DNA of 64,000 nt from Posidonia oceanica. Its lineage: Eukaryota > Streptophyta > Magnoliopsida > Alismatales > Posidoniaceae. The position numbers and the translations under genes are program-made. Below are positions 51,961 through 63,681 of this stretch, one piece after another; positions within the stretch are counted from its first letter, which is position 1; each line of letters starts with the position of its first letter. The stretch lies in contig JAZBRS010000049.1 in NCBI GenBank assembly GCA_037176725.1, positions 13,720,001 to 13,784,000 of the forward strand, given 5' to 3'. The notes beneath the pieces are model-generated. The model ran no database searches. It was not told the DNA's origin and saw nothing but the letters and a program-made list of their open reading frames with translations.

Positions 51961-53274
51961 ATCAGTTACCTACATGGAGCAGCCTACGCATTGCATGAGC
52001 ATAGAGGAGGCAGATCCAATAGAAGAGCAGCCTTGGTACCACGATATCAAGACCTTCCTGGAGTTTGGCGGCCACCCGCCTGGCACCCTAGCAGCAGATA
52101 GAAGAACTTTGTCTTGTCTGGCGTCAAAGTATGTGTTAGGAGCAGGGCAGCTATACAGAAGATCATACAGTCAGATGCTCCTGCGTTGCTTGAGCAAGGC
52201 AGAGGCCGACATGCTAATGCTCCAAGTTCATGCAGGGACTTGTGGCCCGCATATGAATGGCATGTTGCTGGCCAAGAAGATCATGCTCCAGGGCTACTTT
52301 TGGTCAACCATGGAGGCAAACTGCTGCCAGTTTGTACGTAAATGCCATAACTGCCAGATCCATGGTAACCTCATGCACGCTCCCCCACAGGAATTGCGCA
52401 GCATGTCCTCGCCATGGCCCTTCTCCACTTGGGGGATTGATGTCATCGGCATTATACACCCTGCAGCTTCGAATGGTCATCGCTTCATCCTAGTAGCGAT
52501 AGACTACTTCACTAAGTGGGTGGAAGCAACCTCCTACAAGGCAGTCATAGCCGAGGCGACAGAGAAGTTTATCAGGAACAACATCGTTGCCCGGTATGGG
52601 GTCCCGCATGCAATCATCTTTGATAACAGCTCGAACTTCATTGTAAAGAGGATCGAGGAGTACCTGCAGAACCTCAAGATCAAGCATCATAGATCCTTGC
52701 CCTATCGACCGCAGATGAATGGAGTAGTGGAGTCTGCCAACAAAAACAATGTGAAAATAATGAAGAAGATGGCAGAACCCACAAAGATGGGCATGACAAG
52801 CTTCCGTACGTGCTCTAGGCGTACAGGACATCAGTGTGGACCTCGACAGGAGCAACCCCGTACTCGCTAGCGTATGGCATGGAGGCAGTGCTGCCTGTCG
52901 AAGTAGTGATCCCCTCGCTGCGGATCCTACGGGAAGCCAAGCTGGAAGAAGCAGAGTGAGTTGAGGACCGCTGTGTCCAGCTCAACCTGATTGACGAGCG
53001 CAGATTGCAAGCAATGCACAATGCTCGCTGCTACGAGAAGCGGATGGCCAGAGCATACCTGAAGAAAGTGCCGCCTAGAAGCTTTTAGTTAGGGGATCTC
53101 GTTCTGCGAGCCATCCACCTACTAGACGGTCTAGGCAAATTCTGACCCAACTAGCATGGCCCCTTTGTGGTCATGCAGGCATTCTCAAGCGGCACAGCAA
53201 TTCTTGAGGACATGGACCAGGTTGGGCAGTCAGAACCGGTCAATGCATGCTACCTCAAGAAGTACTATCAGTAG
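51961..53274 (+). pseudogene. pol: Element B integrase, degenerate
   Basis: The zinc-binding part ends CHNCQIHGNL near 52335-52370 with an upstream HAGTCGPH. The core has GIDVIGII and FDNSSNF (the second Asp kept, the usual Gly changed to Ser) and ESANKNNVK. A frame change near 52777 follows KMAE. After it the other frame reads on through [18 protein letters not shown] to CYLKKYYQ, with several stops. The whole reading follows the element A integrase closely. Confidence 0.85.
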
Positions 53275-54555
53275 TTCGGCCCTCGCCTTGCAAATCTTTC
53301 GATCCCTGTCTTGTCCCCTTTGCATCTCCACCTTCTGTACATCCTCATGCATCCCTTCTTGTTCTACTTCTTGCACTCGCACCCCTGCATTTGTACTTCT
53401 CCATGCACCCCTTTCCTTTCAAGCATACTCCATTCGAAAAGCAAAAAAAATAAAATCATCATGCATTGCATTTGGCCCGATGATGAAATCGGACGTGCTT
53501 GCCTGCTTTGGAAGGAGTCTACCCTGCCTCACCTGACACTACTTAGATGTCTTAGCTAGTGAGGGAGCCACTACTCAGTGAGAACATGCAAAATATCCAA
53601 ACCCCCTAGGACTTGCACCTCCCGAGGGAGATAAAATGCTAGGGTGTGAGCAAGAGTGTGAGCAAAAAAATATATGTCTAAGCGTGGGCATAAAAGAAAA
53701 GTGCAAATAGAAGGCGAAGGCAAAAGTAGGCCCTAGAGATAGAGGCGTGCAGCGTAACCTCGTCCTGGCAAACTTACAAATCACGTAGGGTCTAGCCACT
53801 CCTGTCCAGCAAGCAGCTCCCCCGTTTTAAGCCAGGTGCCCATTACCTCCAAGTTAGGGATAGGGAAAACCTACATGCCTATGAGGGAGCAAAAGAAGCA
53901 AAAATGAAAAGAGTAGGTGTAGGTCCTTGAGAGTTTGGCATGGAGCCTGTCCTCACCACACCACAACCCAAGCACTGCAATAACCCTTCTTAGAGCACCA
54001 CTAGTAAGTTAGGAGTCTGAGTAGAGTCCAATGAGTCAGGGACCCCTCTCCTCCTCTACAGTAGGCGCTAAGCACTCCATATGCTGAGGGCTACAGCATA
54101 CCAAAAATCATGCATATATCTACAGCATATCAAAAATCATGCATACATCTATAGCACATCGATTGTAATTCCTGCATATACCCCCACATATCAATCATAA
54201 ACCATGCATGCATGCACGGCATCAATCGTTCCCCTTCTTTTATCATCCTACCCCGCAAGGCTAAGCTCGGCACTGAGGCAGTACTTCTATCAAGCACGCG
54301 TCGACCTCCTTCAAGCTGCACTGGTCTAGAGCACCGACCAACCATTCCCCTATGCAAGCAGAGCTGCCTTTGTTTGAATATACTTAATGCCTACGTTTTG
54401 AATGCTAACTGTTGAACTTGCTAAACTGCTTCGCTAGTTTCAAAATCTGCTTCTTTGTTAGCCAGTGGTTACATGCTTGTATCTGATCTGATAAACTGCA
54501 ACCTTGGTTACAGGTACCTGAGTATTCTGCACCAGTTGCCTGCACCCTTGACGCA
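53275..54555 (+). other. Element B spacer between integrase and the extra ORF
   Basis: No domain was found. A segment near 53480-53580 corresponds to A at about 29360-29450. Repeats of ATCATGCATACATCTATAGCA type lie at 54105-54160. Confidence 0.55.
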
Positions 54556-55758
54556 ATGGGCTATCCTACTCTAGTAACCCCCATGCATTGCTCTGAGACC
54601 CTGCACGAGTGGATTGGCAAGCTCACTGAAGCTGATCGTGAGAAGCTACGCACATGGGGCATTCCATCCAAGCTTCTGAAAGTAGCTGATGTCGAAGTAA
54701 GCCGGCATCTCCTCTACGCTGCAGTAAGGTTTTGGAAACCAGCATATCATGTCTTCCGCTTCGGGAGAACCGAGCTAACGCCCATGCTGGAAGAAACACG
54801 CCAGATCTGTGGCTTCTGCAAAATCATGGGACCGACTGTGTTCATGAGGCGTGATGGCTATGCAGCAGCTCTGAGTAAGCTAACTGGGCTCATCACAGTA
54901 GAATGCTAGCAAAGATTAGTCTGCAATAGTGGGCCTACGCCTATGCTTCGCCTGGCATACTTCGACGAAGCTGCAAACAAGCATGCCAAGCTGGGAGACG
55001 AGCTGTGGCTTCAGAGCTTTGCCACCTGCTTCCTCGGCGAGCTAATCTTCAGCCATGGCCAGATGACAGTCACAATGGAGGTCGCCGAGATCGCACTCGC
55101 CGTGACAACCCAGCAACTTGACCTAGCACCGGTTGTCCTAGTAGAGACCTATCGTGCACTGGACCGCATCTCGCACCGCTACCGCCACTTCTACGGCTGC
55201 GGAGTACTCGTGCAGATCTGGTTAGCCACACACCTAGAGATGGACATTCTGCAACCTCAGAGGCATGCCATCGAGACATATTGCAGCAGCGGCCATGCAA
55301 GGACCATCAAGAGCGTGCCAGAAGAGTATGAGAAGCTGTCCAAGTTGACAGACGATGCGGTAACTTGGCGTATCATCCCATCCATAGCTGAGCCATTCAC
55401 CGTCTTCTTTGGCACCTGCAACATGCGACTCGTGGTGTTGCCAGGATTCACCAGAGGTATGGAATACCACCCCATCCGGGGCATGCGGCAGTTTGGCTTC
55501 CGGCAGGGCACCTTTGTTGACAGCATAGCGCCCCGCCTCCTGCAGCCCTATCCCTTCAACTCAACAGCAGCTACAGCAGAGCTAGTAGACTTGATGCAGC
55601 ACGGCATGCAGTCAACAGACATAGCAGCAGTAAAAGGCTCAGGATGCACTCCTGAGTATGTAACTGAGGTGCAAGGACTCTAGCCTATCAGCGAGATCCC
55701 GCCGGCCGCCCCTCTGTTCCCTGACTCCAGGAATGCGAAGAAGGCTCGAACCAGTTAG
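54556..55758 (+). pseudogene. Element B extra ORF, DUF7745-like, two stops
   Basis: The frame starts MGYPTLVTPMHCSETLHEW and keeps one phase for 400 codons, the same length as the intact A copy. It carries FWKPAYHVFRF and ELTPMLEETRQICGF. Only two stops interrupt it, both TAG: 54907 (Gln in A) and 55681 (Trp in A). It is far less damaged than the gag or integrase next to it, with no frameshift, which may mean longer constraint or chance. Confidence 0.85.
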
Positions 55759-56330
55759 AGCATCCGTGCAGTTGCTTGCTTATTCAATTCTTTTGAAGCA
55801 TGCTGTAATTTCTTTTTGCCTAGCATAGGTGTATAACCAGAGGTTCAATCAATACAAAGACATTTCACACCATTTGTTTGTGTTGCATGCCTAGCATATT
55901 GCATATTTGTTCCTGCCAGGATGCTGCAGGACACGCATCAAGCACTTCAGAGAAAGTTGGCACCATGCAATCAAGACCCGCAGCAGGAAGCTAGAGCAAG
56001 GTTCCCCCCTAAGCACCATGCAATCAAGACTCTCAGCAAGGGAGCTGCAGCAAAGTTCCCCTCGCAATCAACATGCACGCAAGAACCCATGTAGACCCAT
56101 GCCTTCAAGTAAGTAGTGCCGCAATCGCTTTTGCCCGGATCGCTGCGGGCTGGTATCCCTAACTACTCGTTTGGCAAACACGTCAGTTTTGTCTGCATTG
56201 TCTTGCTTTTTCGACGGCAGGGATACTTCGGCTACCCTGGTATCATCCCTAATACCAGGGGCATCATTTTTGCTGCCCTCTGGTATCACTCCCCTTCCTC
56301 CTTCCTTTCTCCTTGCCCAACTTCGCTCCA
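55759..56330 (+). other. Element B 3' UTR, first part
   Basis: No coding is seen. A duplicated ACCATGCAATCAAGAC..CAGCA segment lies at 55960-56040. The TGGTATCA..CCAGGGGCATC palindromic block at 56235-56290 has relatives in A at 25600-25650 and 26345-26405. Confidence 0.55.
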
Positions 56331-56750
56331 TGCAGACGAAGTCTTCTGCCTGTTTCCTTGTGCGAGGTCAGGCCCGCTTGCTTCCTCGGGCGAGGACAAG
56401 CTTTGTTGGGCTCCTTGCGGATGGAGCCCCTGTCTGTTTCCTTGGGCAAGGATCAGACCCCGCTTGCTTCCTTGTGTGAGGACAAGCGCTTGTGCAGCTC
56501 CATGCAGATGGAGTTTCCCTGTTTCCTCGGGCGAGGATCAAGCCTGTGCGCGCCCCGCTCACTTCCTCGTGCGAGGACGAGCCTCCTTCGACGACATCAC
56601 TCCGGGCGGACGAAGTCTCCTGTCTATTTCCTCGGGCGAGGATCAGACCCTACTCACTTCCTCGTGCGAGGACGAGCCCCCTTCGACAACTTCGCTCCAG
56701 GCGGACGAAGTCTCCTGTCAATTTCTTTGGGCGAGGATCAGGCCCGCTTG
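56331..56750. repeat. About 105-bp tandem repeats in the B 3' UTR
   Basis: TTTCCTCGGGCGAGGATCA recurs near 56438, 56522, 56628 and 56731. It alternates with CTTCCTCGTGCGAGGACGAG and GGCGGACGAAGTCTCCTGTC. The array is interrupted by element D at 56751. Confidence 0.82.
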
Positions 56751-58907
56751 TGTAATATCCTGATTTTCCATAATATAATTGAGTTATTTATTTTGGAAAA
56801 TCTTTCCCTGTTGTTGTTGCTATTGTTTGTGGTGTGTTGGTGTTGTGTGTCATTAGTGGTTTGGTTTTTGGCTCCTTGGTGTTGTTTGGTGTGGTCGTGA
56901 GGAAGTGAGGGCTTTGTTGAAGGATGTTTGGGGCTGTGTGTGTGGTTTGTGGTGGAAAATGGGTCAGAATGCAATTTGCCCATTTTTCCCACCACACGTG
57001 CCCATTTCCTTCTTCCCCTTTTCTTCTTCCTTCCTTCCGTTTTCTCCACCCGACAGCCGATTGCAGCCTAAGCGATCGTCGACGGCTGGAGGAGATCGAA
57101 GAGGTGCGGCCAGTGCTGGAGGAGCGTGGAGGCAAGCCGGTGAGGAGGTGTGGTGCTCGTCGGCTGGAGGAGGCTGTGTTCGGCAGCCGACCAAGGTTTG
57201 GGGGCAGAGTAGTGGCCAGTGGTTGGTACGCGTCTCCCCTTAGGAATTCTTTCCAATTTCTTGCCTAGAATGCTTAGAATGCATGTGATCTAGCTATGTC
57301 ATGAATATTGTAGGATTTCGTTTGGTTTTGAATGGTTTTTGGATTGGTTGTGGTTTGAATGGAAATAGGTTTTATTTGACCTCGTGAGCTTTGCGAATTT
57401 ATATCTTGATGTATGATGCATGGATTGGTTTGATTTTTGTGCTCATGTGTAGAGCACTCGTGATGCTTTGATTCTAATATTTACTTGTGATTTATGGGTT
57501 TTTGTGGTGAGATCGGTTGAGGTTCCCATTTGGGCGATTTGGTTTGGGTTTCGTTTTGGTTTTCTGAAGATCGCCCAGATCGGTACGACCTTTATTTTCG
57601 GTATGCCGTTTTCGGTAGAAATCGGTACGACCCGTCATTTTCGGTGTCCCGTTTTGCTGTCAGTTTAGGCCAGATTCTGATTTCGGTGTGCCGAAATCGA
57701 TTGGTCTGCCGATTTCTGTGTGGATCGGTTCGACCGGTGGGTTTGGTTCCACCGAATCAGGGATTTTCGGTCTACCGGTGGCATTTTTGGTGTGCCGTTT
57801 TTGGTCTGAACCCGGACTCGGTGCCCAGAACGGTCTGCCGGTTGATTTGGTTCTCCCAAATCAGGGATTTTCGGTCGACCGGTGCTGACTTTTCGGTGTG
57901 CCGTTTTTGGGGTAAAATGGTTTCTAAAGAGAGAGAGATTTGGGTTTTCGAGGTATTTGGTTTTATTGTGTTTTGGCATGGTTTTGTGGATTATGAGGAA
58001 AGGTTTTGAAAGGATTTCTAAATGACTTTAGAAAAGAAATGCATGTTTGCGAAAAGAGTTTGGAAATGGTTTCCGTGGTTTTGAGGACCAAGAGACCAAA
58101 GCTTCTGACTGACGATTAGGGGTGTTTGAACACATGTCCTATGGTCCAAGAGTCAGGTAGCCTAGGGTGAGGTTAGCGGTACAGTAGGCCCCGTTGAAAC
58201 AGACGGTCTACCCTCTGTGCCGGTGCTGGTTGGGGCTGGGGTTGGAGTCCCCAGACGCTCGGGCACCAAAGGGACGCCTGAGTGCGTAACCCCGTGTTGT
58301 TATGATGTTGATCATGAAAATGATCATGCTATAAATTGAGGGCTGAGTTCCCGAGGCGGATTGTTCTCCCACACGGGGTAGTCTTCCGCGGCATTGCAGC
58401 CAAGAGATGCGTGTGTCATCTGCAACTGCTTGTGGCTAGTGTCGTTCACCTGTGGCCAGGGTATTCGATGATATTTGGAATCGATGTGTGTGTGAGTGTG
58501 GATTTGAGATTGCATGTTTTAGAAAAATGTGGATAGCTTTATAAAAGCATGTGATTTGATGTTAATGAATGGTATGCTTTTAAATAGCATAGACTGCTGT
58601 AAATTATGATGTTTATTGCTTTAGTACTTGTTTCTGCTGCCGTTTGCCGTGGTTTTGGGTGGCACTTACTGGGTGACTTAGATGTCACTCACGCGTGTTT
58701 TGTGTTTGGTTTTCAGGTGCAGGGTCGAGGTACAGTCCAGCCTGGTGCTTGTTTAGGGGAGCCACATAGCCGCACACTGGGGATCTTGGGAGTATTTCAT
58801 TAATTTTGTAAAAGTTTTAAATTTGTTCTCAAATGTAATTAATTGTTCATTCTTTTCAATATCATTTGGGTAGTTGATGCTATTTGGTCGCGCAGGGGGC
58901 ATGACAG
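56751..58907 (+). repeat. Element D 5' LTR
   Basis: It begins TGTAATATCCTGATTTTCC and ends GGGGGCATGACA. The beginning is repeated at 63682. It lies inside the 105-bp repeat array of B. The flank GCTTG (56746-56750) is the expected left target duplication; the right copy is outside the window. Confidence 0.88.
57590..57910. repeat. Degenerate TTTTCGGT-rich repeats in the D LTR
   Basis: Words such as TTTTCGGTGTGCCG, GGTCTACCGGTG and AATCAGGGATTTTCGGTC recur many times at irregular spacing. AATCAGGGATTTTCGGTC occurs twice, about 105 bp apart. Confidence 0.7.
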
Positions 58908-58911
58908 GAGT

Positions 58912-58925
58912 GGTATCAGAGCTCT
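58912..58925 (+). other. Element D primer binding site (initiator tRNA-Met)
   Basis: TGGTATCAGAGCTC starts four bases after the LTR end. TGGTATCAGAGC is the standard complement of the plant initiator tRNA-Met 3' end used by Tekay/Del elements. Confidence 0.92.
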
Positions 58926-59043
58926 AGGTTCACTAAGTGCACCAGCTTAGTAGTGTCCGGTCTAGTGGCTCCGTAGGACTGTGCCATTTGTGTTTTTGCA
59001 CTTGATCTTTTGTTTCTTGTCTTTGTTTTGTGGCTTTAGCTAG

Positions 59044-60154
59044 ATGGCACCTAAGGGCAAAGGCAAGGGGAAGGTTTCTGCATCTAGTTCTGGCTTGGAG
59101 GATGAAGGTGGTTGGAAGGGAGTTTGGCTAGACTTGGGGGAAATGGTGTGGGGACTCGTGCAATCACTTGGAAAGAGCAGTTCCAGTGAGGCTAAGGGTG
59201 ACCTGTGGATTTCCTAGTTCCGTAAGCTTGGTGCGCCGAACTTCGATGGCAAGGGCAAGCCAGAGGATGCGGAGTCTTGGCTCTCAGAGGTTGAGAAGAT
59301 TCTAGAGAGTCTGGAGTGTCCGGAGGAGAAGTGGGTTCATCTGGCAACCTTCCAGTTCAAGGGTGAAGCCAGCCAGTGGTGGAAGTCTGCACGCCGTCTC
59401 AAGTTTCCCGATGCAGATCTGCTTGCTATACCCTAGGAAGAGTTCCGAGAGGTGTTCTACGAGCGGTATTTCCCCGAGTATGAGCGGGATCGCTTGGATA
59501 GAGACTTCCGAAATTTGAAGCAGGGGAGCATGCCTGTGGCGGAGTACGAGGCAGCTTTCACTCGGTTGGAGCAGTTTGCTCAGGTGTTCAACACAGAAAG
59601 ACGTCGAGCTAAGAAGTTTGTGGAAAGGTTGGTGCCAGCTCTTCAGTCAAGGGTTTTGGGTTTCAGATGCCCGACCTTGGCTGATGCTGTGGAGCTTGCA
59701 GCCAGGTATGAAGATGACCGCAAGCTGTTTCTGGAAGAACACCCCAAAGGGAAGGGGAAGTCGTCCTCTCAGTGGCCTTCTATTTCTGGAGGTCTGAGCT
59801 CTGGTAGTTCTGGGAGCTTAGGGAAGAAGAGGAAGGAGCGTTCCGGTTCTGTTGCTGAGGAGGGACGCAGTTCTTTTGGAAGAGGGAGTTCTGGATACAG
59901 CCAGACAGGCTCGAGTGGAGGTCTAAGAACTTGTTTCAAGTGTGGAAAGCCAGGACACATTGCTATGTATTGCGCCAGTAAATCGCAGAACCCAGGCCCT
60001 GTGAGATGTTATAATTGCGAGAAGACTGGGCATATTCAGCGGAACTGTCTTGAGCCTCCAAAGTCTACTGGGGATGCACCTCGTCAGCCGACCAGGGGAT
60101 GAGTGTTCTCCATAGCCGCTTCTGATGCTGGACCCTCGGGGGATGTTGTTGAGG
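59044..60154 (+). pseudogene. gag: Element D gag, exon 1 of gag-pol
   Basis: The start MAPKGKGKGKVS is the first ATG after the PBS. A gag core (FDGKGKPEDAESWLSEVEKI, FKGEASQWWKSAR, NLKQGSMPVAEYEAAFTRLE) is followed by two zinc knuckles, CFKCGKPGHIAMYC (about 59934-59972) and CYNCEKTGHIQRNC (about 60006-60048). Three stops lie in frame: TAG at 59215, TAG at 59434 and TGA at 60100. The TGA replaces an expected Arg CGA. The frame then runs DVVEG into the predicted splice donor. Confidence 0.88.
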
Positions 60155-60260
60155 GTAAGGAGCGAGAGTGATTTGTATTGTGGACCTCTGTGTTGTAATA
60201 TGTATCCAGTACTTTTCCTTATTAATGGATGTGTGGTTGTTGTTGTGTTGTATTTACTAG
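60155..60260 (+). other. Predicted 106-nt intron between gag and protease of D
   Basis: GAGG|GTAAGG at the donor and TATTTACTAG| at the acceptor bound a T-rich stretch with a CTTATTAAT branch-like word. The stretch has stops in frame. The length is 106 nt (not a multiple of three), and removal joins a split Gly codon so that DVVEG leads straight into SFLVAGNMARVLFDSGSS, the usual protease entry of this family. Confidence 0.7.
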
Positions 60261-63200
60261 GTTCTTTTCTTGTGGCTGGTAATATGGCCAGAGTTTTGTT
60301 TGACTCAGGGAGTTCTTACTCATTTATATCTGAGTCATTTGCAGCTGAGCTTGGCCTAAGACCGGCAAGATTAGCATTTCATCTTGATGTGGTGACTCCT
60401 TTAGGGGAGCACAGCCTGGTATGGAAGTTTTTGAGGTCCATTGGTGTGAAGTTGGGAGAGATGGACTTCGAGGCCAGTCTGATAGTTATAGACATGCGGG
60501 AGTATGATGTCATACTAGGGATGGACTGGCTGCGCAGTATTCAGCTGTAATTGACTGTGCCAAGAAGACTGTGGTGGCGGATTGTCCTAGTCAGGGATGG
60601 TGTTTGGTCCAAGGGGTCAAACCTGGAGGGCCAAAGAAGATCATTTCAGCAATGAAGGCCTACTGCCATTTAGCAAGAGGCAGTGTGGGCTACCTGGCCA
60701 GTGTGACTATGTCCTCTTCATCTGTTGTGAGGATACAGGACATACCAGTGGTTTGTAGGTATCTAGATGTGTTTCTGGAGGACCTACCTGGTATGCCGCC
60801 GCATAGGGAGCTGGAGTTCCAGATAGATTTGGTGCCTGATTCTGGTGCTATTTCGAAGGCCCCGTATAGAATGGCACCTGCCAAATTGAGGGAGCTCAGT
60901 TGTCAGTTGCAAGAACTGCTAGACAGAGGGTTCATCCTGCCCAGTGTTTCTCCTTGGGGTGTGCCGGTTTTGTTCGTCAAGAAGAAAGATGGTACTCTTA
61001 GATTGTGCATTGATTATAGAATGCTAAATCAGATTACCATCAAGAACAAGTACCCTTTGCCTAGGATTGATGACCTGTTTGACCAGTTGCAGGGAGCGTT
61101 TGTCTTTTCCAAGATAGACTTGAGGTCAGGTTATCATCAGCTTCGAATTCGTGAGTCCGATGTTCAGAAGACAGCTTTTCAGACTCAGTATGGCCACTAT
61201 GAGTTCAGGGTCATGCCATTTGGATTGACCAATGCACCAGTAGCTTTCATGGACCTGATGAACAGGGTGTTCAGGACCTATCTGGATTAGTTTGTGGTTG
61301 TTTTTGTGGATGACGTGCTAGTATACTCTCCTTATGTAGAGACTCACAGAATGCATTTGAAGGCAGTTTTGGAGACTTTGAGGCAGAATCAGCTCTTTGC
61401 AAAGTTCTCCAAGTGTGAGTTCTGGCCTGAGGAGGTTGCTTTTTTTGGCCACATCATCTCTAGTGCTAGAATCAAGGTTGATCCGGCCAAGGTTGAGGCT
61501 GTGAGCCGTTGGGTCAGGCCGAAGACCGTCTCTGAGATCAGAAGTTTTCTGGGTTTGGCTGGATATTATCGGAGGTTTATTCAGGATTTCTCCAAGATTG
61601 CTGAACCTCTGACCAGATTGACCCAGAAGGAAATCTCTTTTGTGTGGGATTGGCAGTGTGAAGAGAGTTTCCTTGAGTTGAAGACTCGCCTGGTCTCATC
61701 TCCTATCCTAACTTTGCCCTCGAGGAGTGGTGGTTTCTCGGTCTACAGTGATGCTTGTGGATCTAGGTTGGGATGTGTTCTGATGCAGCATGGTAGAGTT
61801 GTGGCTTATGCATCTCCACAACTCAAAGACCATGAGAAGAATTAACCCACTCATGATTTGGAGCTTGCTGCTATGGTTTTTGCCATGAAGATTTGGAGGC
61901 ACTACCTCTATGGCGAAGAGTTTGAGATCTTCACAGATCACAAGAGCCTGAAATACATTTTCACTCAGAAGGATTTGAACTTGAGACAGAGGAGGTGGGT
62001 GGAGTATTTGAAAGATTATGATTTCAGTCTATCCTACCACTCGAGGAAGGCTAATGTGGTTGCTGATGCTTTGAGTAGGCGTGCCTACTCGGTGGCCACT
62101 CTGATGATTAGAGAATGGCAACTTCTTGAGGGGTTGGTCGAGTGCAAACCACAGAGGTAGTCTCGGGATTCAGGCAAAGTGTGTTTGGCTAACTTGTCAG
62201 TTCGCCCAAGGCTAGTGGAAGCAGTGGTAGCGGCTCAGCAGTTTGATCCTTTTGTACCTGGAATCTAGAAGAAGATGGAGGCAGGTGAGGCACCCCATTT
62301 CTCTGTTGGGGTGGATGGTGGACTTAGATTTGACTTGCGTCTATATGTACCTCAAGTGGAGGAGGTGAAGCAGAGCTTGTTGGATGAGGCTCATCGATCC
62401 AGGTATTCCATTCATCCTGGGAACACCAAGATGTTTAAGGATCTGAAGAGGAATTTTTGGTGGCCTAGAATGAAGAAGGAGATAGTTGAGCATGTGGCTA
62501 AGTGTACAACTTGCCAGATGGTGAAGATTGAGCATCAGAAGCCTGGAGGATTGCTGCAACCTCTGGATATTCCGGTATGGAAATGGGAGCAGGTGTCTAT
62601 GGATTTCGTGACTGGATTGCCAAGGAGCAGGAGAAAGAATGATTCTATGTGGATAATCGTTGATAGGCTCACGAAATCGGCACATTTCCTACCTATGAGA
62701 GTGAATCTTCCCTTGCAGCAATTGGCAGAGTTGTTTGTGTCTAAGATTGTCCGGTTGCATGGAGTGTTAGTCTCCATTGTGTCTGACAAAGATGTCCATT
62801 TCACTTCGAGGTTCTGGAAAGTGTTGCAAGAGGCTTTTGGTATTGTGTTGAATTACAGTACAGTTTTCCACCCTCGGACGGATGGTCAGACGGAGAGGAC
62901 TATTCAGACGTTGGAAGACATGTTGTGGGCCTGCGCTCTGGATTTTGGAGGTTGCTGGGAAGAGCACCTGCCACTGGTGGAGTTTGCCTACAATAATAGT
63001 TTTCACTCCAGCATTGGGATGGCTCCGTTTGAGGCACTGTATGGGAGGCCGTGCCGGACACCCAACTGTTGGAGCGATGTAGGAGAGCGCCAGCTTGTTG
63101 GGCCAGAGATTGTGCAGCAATACCAAGAGAAAGTGGATTTGATCAGGAAGAGATTGTTGACTGCACAGAGCAGGCAGAAGAGCTATGCAGATAGGAGGCG

Positions 63201-63639
63201 AAGGCCTTTGGAATTCGAGGTAGGAGACTTCGTTTTCCTGAAGGTGTCACCAACTAAAGGGGTTGCGAGGTTTGGGAAGCGAGGCAAGTTGAGTCCTCGG
63301 TATATTGGCCCCTATGAGATTGCTAGAAGAGTTGGTGAGGTAGCTTATAAGTTGGTTTTGCCACCAGAGCTCTCTAGAGTGCATAGCGTCTTCCATGTGT
63401 CGATGTTGAGGAAGTGTGTTGCTGGTGTTTCCCAGATCTTACCAGTACAGCCAGAAGGATTGCAGCAGGACTTGTCTGTGGAAGAGGACGCTGTTCAGAT
63501 TCTAGATCGTAAAGAGCAGGTTCTCAGGAACAAGGTTATTCCTTTGGTACTGGTTCAGTGGTAGCATTATGGTGTGGAGGAAGCCACTTGGGAGCGGGAA
63601 GCGGATATGTATTCTAGATACCCTTATTTGTTCCATTAG
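60261..63639 (+). pseudogene. pol: Element D protease-RT-RNase H-integrase-chromodomain
   Basis: Protease has LFDSGSSYSF near 60295 and VILGMDWL near 60515. A frame change of one base near 60533 follows, and all later parts share one phase. RT carries [17 protein letters not shown] and FVDD at 61303-61314. RNase H runs from YSDACGSRLGCVL to VVADALSRR. Integrase has the H-H-CTTC zinc set (62390-62520), then Asp in SMDFVTGLP, Asp in SDKDVHF and Glu in GQTERTI. The IGPYEIARRVGEVAYKL segment and a chromodomain-like LRNKVIPLVLVQW..HYGVEEATWERE tail end at 63639. Stops: TAG 61288, TAA 61843, TAG 62158, 62266 and 63562. Chromodomain elements use it to choose heterochromatin for insertion. Confidence 0.88.
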
Positions 63640-63644
63640 CTGTG

Positions 63645-63681
63645 AATTTCGAGGACGAAATTTCTTTGAAGGGTATTGGGA
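63645..63681 (+). other. Element D 3' untranslated end and degenerate PPT
   Basis: TTCGAGGACGAAATTTCTTT is the conserved sequence that follows pol in Del/Tekay elements. The polypurine tract is then GAAGGGTATTGGGA, interrupted by TAT, directly before the 3' LTR. Confidence 0.75.

Larger units (their letters stand above)
43982..56750 (+). mobile_element. Element B body: degenerate Tat-lineage Ty3/gypsy element
   Basis: The order is PBS, leader, gag, protease, Ala-rich linker, RT, RNase H, second RNase H, integrase, DUF7745-like ORF and repeat-rich 3' UTR. It continues right of element D, outside the window. It is the same family as A. It is full of stop codons and small frameshifts, so it is old. 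It is the only source here for the RT and RNase H of this family. Confidence 0.88.

Noticed and set aside
45599..63564. Possible reassignment of TAG to Gln, given how often TAG replaces CAG
   Set aside because: CAG codons for Gln remain common in the same genes, TAG also replaces Trp, and element A has a 1762-codon frame without internal TAG. Decay of methylated sites explains it better.
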